Below, piece after piece: positions 13,550 through 16,192 of a DNA stretch of 16,192 bases; position 1 is the first letter of the stretch, and each line of letters opens with the position of its first letter. The stretch is from Acetothermia bacterium UBA7521. Its GTDB lineage: Bacteria > Bipolaricaulota > Bipolaricaulia > Bipolaricaulales > Bipolaricaulaceae. Location of the stretch: assembly GCA_002479455.1 (NCBI GenBank), contig DLNB01000060.1, positions 1-16,192 of the forward strand, in the 5' to 3' direction. The notes beneath the pieces were generated by a model that saw only the letters and a program-made list of their open reading frames with translations, was not told where the DNA came from and searched no databases. The position numbers were made by a program, and so were the translations under genes.

Positions 13550-14194
13550 ATGCACGACATCCGCGTGGGAACCGAGGACGTGTTCAAGCGGCAGATCGAG
13601 CTTGCCTCCCGCAACTACAAGCTCTTCCAGGACCATGGGGTGCGGGCGTTCAACGCGATGGGGGCGATCGGGTCGGGAAAGACGCTCCTCATCCTCCGTC
13701 TCGCTGAACGGCTGAAGGAGAAGGGCGTGCGGGTGGGGGCGATCGCCGGGGACGTGGCCGGGGACGACGACTTCCGCCGGTTCAGCGACGCCGGGCTCGT
13801 CGCCGCCAACCTCAACACCGGGGACGACTGCCACCTCGACGCCCACCGCGTGGGCCACGCCCTGGAAAGCTTCCCGCTCGGCGACGTAGACGTCCTGTTC
13901 ATCGAGAACGTGGGGAACCTCGTCTGCCCGGCGGACTTCCCCCTCGGGACCGAGGGAGACCTCGTCGTGATCTCCGTGACGGAGGGCGACGACATGGTGC
14001 GCAAGCACCCGAAGATGTTCGCTCAGACCGACGTCCTGGCCGTCAACAAGGTGGACCTGGCGAGCTTCGTGGGAGTGGACCCGATGGCGTTGGTCGACGA
14101 CTACCGCCGGCTCAACCCGCACGGAAAGGTCGTCCTCACCGACGCCAAGAGCGGCCGCGGGGCCGACGAGCTCCTCGCCGCCCTCGGCCTGTGA
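13550..14194 (+). CDS. hypB: Hydrogenase nickel-incorporation GTPase HypB
   Basis: 214 aa SIMIBI-class GTPase that drives nickel delivery to the hydrogenase large subunit. The P-loop is GAIGSGKT (G38-T45). Asp68 in IAGDVAGDDD, the G3-region IENVGNLVCP and NKVD (166-169) complete the GTP site. The metal site of the G domain is present as C94-H95 in DCHLDAHR and C126 in LVCP. There is no His-rich or CXXCGC N-terminal nickel-storage segment, so it is the short form. It stands opposite the mbh operon, consistent with serving that enzyme. Confidence 0.95.
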   Translation: MHDIRVGTEDVFKRQIELASRNYKLFQDHGVRAFNAMGAIGSGKTLLILRLAERLKEKGVRVGAIAGDVAGDDDFRRFSDAGLVAANLNTGDDCHLDAHRVGHALESFPLGDVDVLFIENVGNLVCPADFPLGTEGDLVVISVTEGDDMVRKHPKMFAQTDVLAVNKVDLASFVGVDPMALVDDYRRLNPHGKVVLTDAKSGRGADELLAALGL

Positions 14195-14680
14195 CCGGAA
14201 CCCGTTCACCGCAGAGATGCAGAGCACACAGAGAAGGGCTATTTGAGGATTGCGTTGCGAGCACGTGCTTCGTCTCTGAGGAACCCCGGAGCCGGAGTCC
14301 AGGGTTGGTCCGCCTTGCACGTGTCTAGCGTACGTCCCATCCACCGTAGAGACGCGGAGTTTGCAGAGGTAACCAAGTCCGCATCCCTGTCCCTCTCTCT
14401 CCCCCGCGCGGGAGAGGGTCGGGGTGAGGGAAGAGGGTGTAGCGTCGGGGTTCATCCCCGACGGACGTTCGTCGCAGGCAAGCTGCGACGCTACGGAACA
14501 CCGGGATCCTGGATTCGATTCCAGAAGTGGTTTTCTCTATGTCCTCCGTGTCTCGGCGGCAAGCAAGCACCTGGCCCTCTACGGTGGTCTCCTTCTGCAT
14601 TCCCTGTCTCCTCACCTGATCGGGGTTCCTCGGCGCGCTCCGCGACCTCGGCGGTGAGTGCCCTGAAGTAGAGAGGACCC
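14195..14680. repeat. Intergenic repeat cluster between hypB and hypA
   Basis: Non-coding stretch filled with degenerate motifs: CCGCAGAGATGCAGAG-like units near 14209 and 14345 (GTAGAGACGCGGAG), and opposite-strand versions near 14542 (CCTCCGTGTCTCGGCGG) and 14638 (GCTCCGCGACCTCGGCGG). An imperfect palindrome at 14397-14418 has CCCGCGCGGG at its centre and is followed by GAGGGTCGGGGTGAGGG. A double hairpin lies at 14439-14494. Motifs of these kinds are common intergenic repeats in many bacterial genomes. No gene is seen. Confidence 0.7.
14439..14494. repeat. Palindromic element with two perfect hairpins
   Basis: A 56-bp unit bounded by GTAG and CTAC. Inside are two perfect 8-bp hairpins: CGTCGGGG/CCCCGACG (14443-14463, 5-nt loop) and CGTCGCAG/CTGCGACG (14470-14490, 5-nt loop). 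A 6-nt spacer (14464-14469) separates them. The outer ends also pair (GTAGCGTCG with CGACGCTAC), so it can fold as a three-way junction or as one long stem. It looks like a REP or MITE-type element. Confidence 0.8.
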
Positions 14681-15079
14681 ATGCACGAGTACTCGCTCGC
14701 CCACGCGCTCCTCGAAGGCCTGACCGAGCACCTCGGCCAGCACCCGGTGGCGGGGCGGGTGCGAGCCGTCCATGTGCGCAAGGGCGAACTCCTCATCCTG
14801 TCGGAAGAGGCGCTAGCGGAAGCATGGCGAATCCTCACCGAAGGGACAGAGGTTGCGGGATCCGAGATCCGCGTTGAGAAGGTCCCGGTCAAGGTGCGTT
14901 GCCCGGCGTGTGGGTACGAGGGACCTGTAAAGTATGTGAGCGAGGCGGGGTGGCATTACGCGGTTCCCTTGCTCACCTGTCCTCGGTGCCAAGCCCGGGC
15001 CGACGTGATCGAGGGCCGCGACCTCGCCATCGTCGGCCTGTCCGTGGATGACGCCCCTCTGGACCAACAGGCTACGTGA
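14681..15079 (+). CDS. hypA: Hydrogenase nickel chaperone HypA
   Basis: 132 aa nickel-binding metallochaperone that hands Ni to the hydrogenase large subunit together with HypB. It starts MHEYSLA; the N-terminal amine and His2-Glu3 form the nickel site. The structural zinc site is two CXXC pairs, CPAC (C74, C77) and CPRC (C100, C103). The 22-residue gap between the pairs is longer than the 12-14 residues of typical bacterial HypA and recalls the longer loop of thermococcal HypA. A GAGAGGA ribosome site precedes the ATG. It is separated from hypB by a repeat-filled gap rather than being directly adjacent. Confidence 0.94.
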   Translation: MHEYSLAHALLEGLTEHLGQHPVAGRVRAVHVRKGELLILSEEALAEAWRILTEGTEVAGSEIRVEKVPVKVRCPACGYEGPVKYVSEAGWHYAVPLLTCPRCQARADVIEGRDLAIVGLSVDDAPLDQQAT

Positions 15080-15289
15080 GAATGGCCCGCGGAGCCTTCG
15101 GCCACGTGGAGAAAACGCGAATCCTCGCGGTTGGCGGAGCCCTGCCGCCGGACACGCAGAGGAATCCGTGAGGGAACTCACAGACAGCGTACCGGGGGGG
15201 CAAACCCGGATGTTCCCACGCGGCCTGCTACCCTCGCAACGAGGGGCGGAAGCGGTGGTCGCCGACGGAAGGGCTGAGCGTATCCCGCT
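15080..15289. other. Gap between convergent hypA and MNT genes
   Basis: It contains a possible but unsupported 29-codon frame (15082-15171). It also has a perfect 6-bp hairpin CCCTCG-CAA-CGAGGG at 15231-15245, which could act as a weak bidirectional transcript end. It lacks a T run. Confidence 0.35.
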
Positions 15290-15688
15290 TCACGCGGAGA
15301 GGGTGCGAGGGACCGGCAGACGGCAATCGTCTCTGGCCCACAGGGTCTTCCCCGTGCGCAGGGCTGCAGCCGCCAGAGGTTGGCCGGCCTCGATCTCGGC
15401 CAGGGTGTACGGGAAGACGTCAACAGAGAACGGCACGTCATCCAGCATGTAGTCGGGGGGGCGATCGAGGAACGGGCGAGAATCCTCACGGAGGACAATG
15501 AGTAGATCGAGGTCGCTCCCCGGCACGGCGCGCCCGGTCGCGAACGACCCAAACAAGACGACGGCCAGCACCTCCGGTCGCTCCCGGATCTCCTTCACCC
15601 AACGAGCGAGGGCGCCCTGGATGGCCTCTTCATCGAGCGAGAAGACGGTTACAGAACCGTAGGATCTCCTCCGCACGGCGGATCGCAT
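15290..15688 (-). CDS. MNT-type minimal nucleotidyltransferase (antitoxin-like)
   Basis: 132 aa protein of the minimal nucleotidyltransferase family. The active-site motif GSFATGRAVPGSDLDLL (G47-S48, D59 and D61) is intact, and a third acidic residue is likely D90 in SVDVFPYT. In HEPN/MNT pairs such proteins neutralise the HEPN RNase, in studied cases by AMP transfer to a tyrosine. The ATG at 15688 has GGAGG 6 nt upstream but lies 59 nt inside the HEPN gene. The only later in-frame starts are GTGs, for example codon 31, which would still leave the motif whole. The gene is co-oriented with and overlaps the HEPN gene. Confidence 0.82.
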   Translation of the reverse strand: MRSAVRRRSYGSVTVFSLDEEAIQGALARWVKEIRERPEVLAVVLFGSFATGRAVPGSDLDLLIVLREDSRPFLDRPPDYMLDDVPFSVDVFPYTLAEIEAGQPLAAAALRTGKTLWARDDCRLPVPRTLSA

Positions 15689-16016
15689 CGCTCGCCTCCT
15701 CCTCGGTGTAGAACTCGGTGGGCGCGCCCTGGACGAGACCGTTGGGGTACCGGGTGGGGATGTAGTGCTTGTCGAGGACCTTTGCTGCAACGACCATCTC
15801 CGGACTGGTCTCCTCTCCGCTCACCGCCGAGAGGAGGTACCGCACGGAATGGCCAACGGCCTTCTCCCCCCGCCGCTCGAACACGGCCTTGAGTCCCTTC
15901 TCCGCGGCCTGATGGGCGGCGAAGCACGCCCAGTCGAAGTGACATACGGCGACCGCGGCCTTGGCGTGGGCAAGGTCGGCTTGGGCCTGGGTCCACCAGT
16001 CTCGGGAACGTTCCAC
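15630..16016 (-). CDS. HEPN domain protein (toxin-like)
   Basis: 128 aa all-helical HEPN protein (PF05168 type). Typical features are AQADLAHAKAAV, the helix CFAAHQAAEKGLKAVF, and the putative RNase motif R49-x6-H56 (RGEKAVGHSVRYLL). HEPN proteins of this kind act as RNases and pair with MNT proteins in toxin-antitoxin operons. The GTG at 16016 (VERSRDWW) is chosen: homology starts there, a TATACT box lies 7 nt upstream and there is no Shine-Dalgarno, so the mRNA is probably leaderless. An upstream ATG at 16103 would place the promoter within the gene. It is the first gene of the pair. Confidence 0.85.
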   Translation of the reverse strand: MERSRDWWTQAQADLAHAKAAVAVCHFDWACFAAHQAAEKGLKAVFERRGEKAVGHSVRYLLSAVSGEETSPEMVVAAKVLDKHYIPTRYPNGLVQGAPTEFYTEEEASDAIRRAEEILRFCNRLLAR

Positions 16017-16023
16017 AGTCGTC

Positions 16024-16029
16024 AGTATA
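16024..16029 (-). promoter_or_regulatory. -10 box of the HEPN/MNT pair
   Basis: TATACT on the minus strand, 7 nt before the HEPN GTG start, giving a transcript that begins at or within a base or two of the codon. The -35 region at 17 nt (ACCCGG) is poor. Confidence 0.4.
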
Positions 16030-16192
16030 GCAGGGCGGAAGCCAAGCCGGGTTGTGGGGAGCCCGTGTCGGGCGTATCTCGAATCCACCCCACCAGCTCT
16101 CACCGTCGAGCGCGCAGGGAACGCCGAGAGGGGCGAGAGAACCTACCACTAGGGACACGAAGGCCGGCACAGAGCAACTGTGTTGTTGGTCA

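Noticed and set aside
14508..14526. tRNA T-arm-like inverted repeat
   Set aside because: It is only a 5-bp stem, with no acceptor, D or anticodon arms nearby.
14195..14680. Possible CRISPR array between hypB and hypA
   Set aside because: The repeats are of several kinds, degenerate and unevenly spaced, with no constant repeat and spacer lengths.
15082..15171. A 29-codon frame directly after hypA
   Set aside because: The start is only 2 nt after the hypA stop, but the peptide has no known motif and no independent ribosome site.
16090..16120. Another mbhN-tail copy (a PALTVE-like phrase on the plus strand)
   Set aside because: The match is a short amino-acid coincidence on the opposite orientation, without surrounding DNA similarity.

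Overview
The window looks like part of a high-GC, anaerobic, hydrogen-metabolising bacterial chromosome. It is bacterial because it has lipobox signal peptides, sigma70-like promoters and Shine-Dalgarno sites. It carries a complete, energy-conserving, membrane-bound group 4 [NiFe] hydrogenase operon of the type best known from Thermococcales (Mbh). Deep-branching anaerobes such as Bipolaricaulota would fit, but no marker gene here settles the phylum and this is only a guess.

Layout. (1) Positions 1-5500 are a loosely packed, visibly lower-GC accessory flank: a DUF3800 gene with its own promoter and terminator (+), two lipoproteins of unknown role (-), a two-TM coiled-coil protein (-), and long non-coding stretches. 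These stretches hold decayed copies of a repeat that contains the 3' end of the hydrogenase ferredoxin gene mbhN, plus the 3' remnant of an AbrB-like gene. (2) Positions 5511-13456 (-) are a 14-gene operon in the exact order of Pyrococcus furiosus mbhA-N: Mrp-type antiporter subunits E, F, G, two MrpA C-terminal-like pieces, B, C, D, then MbhI and the hydrogenase module J, K, L, M, N. Twelve of the 13 gene junctions overlap, and the remaining one has a 1-nt gap. (3) Divergent from the operon is hypB (+). It is followed by about 490 bp of degenerate and palindromic intergenic repeats, then hypA (+), the nickel-delivery pair for the hydrogenase. (4) At the right end is a HEPN/MNT toxin-antitoxin-type pair (-).

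How it works together. By family knowledge, MbhJ/K/L/N take electrons from reduced ferredoxin and reduce protons to H2 at a Ni-Fe site whose four cysteines are all present in MbhL. MbhM anchors the catalytic arm to the membrane, and the Mrp-like subunits couple the reaction to H+/Na+ movement. HypA and HypB insert nickel. HypC-F and the processing protease must be encoded elsewhere.

Most notable: tandem CCG-initiated heptamer repeats have invaded the 3' ends of two operon genes (mbhL and mbhC) just ahead of the next gene's ribosome binding site. In mbhL they fall in the C-terminal propeptide that is expected to be cut off. Also notable are the mbhN-tail repeat family in the left flank, and several promoters whose -10 box sits 6-9 nt from a start codon (DUF3800, mbhA, hypB, HEPN), implying leaderless transcripts.
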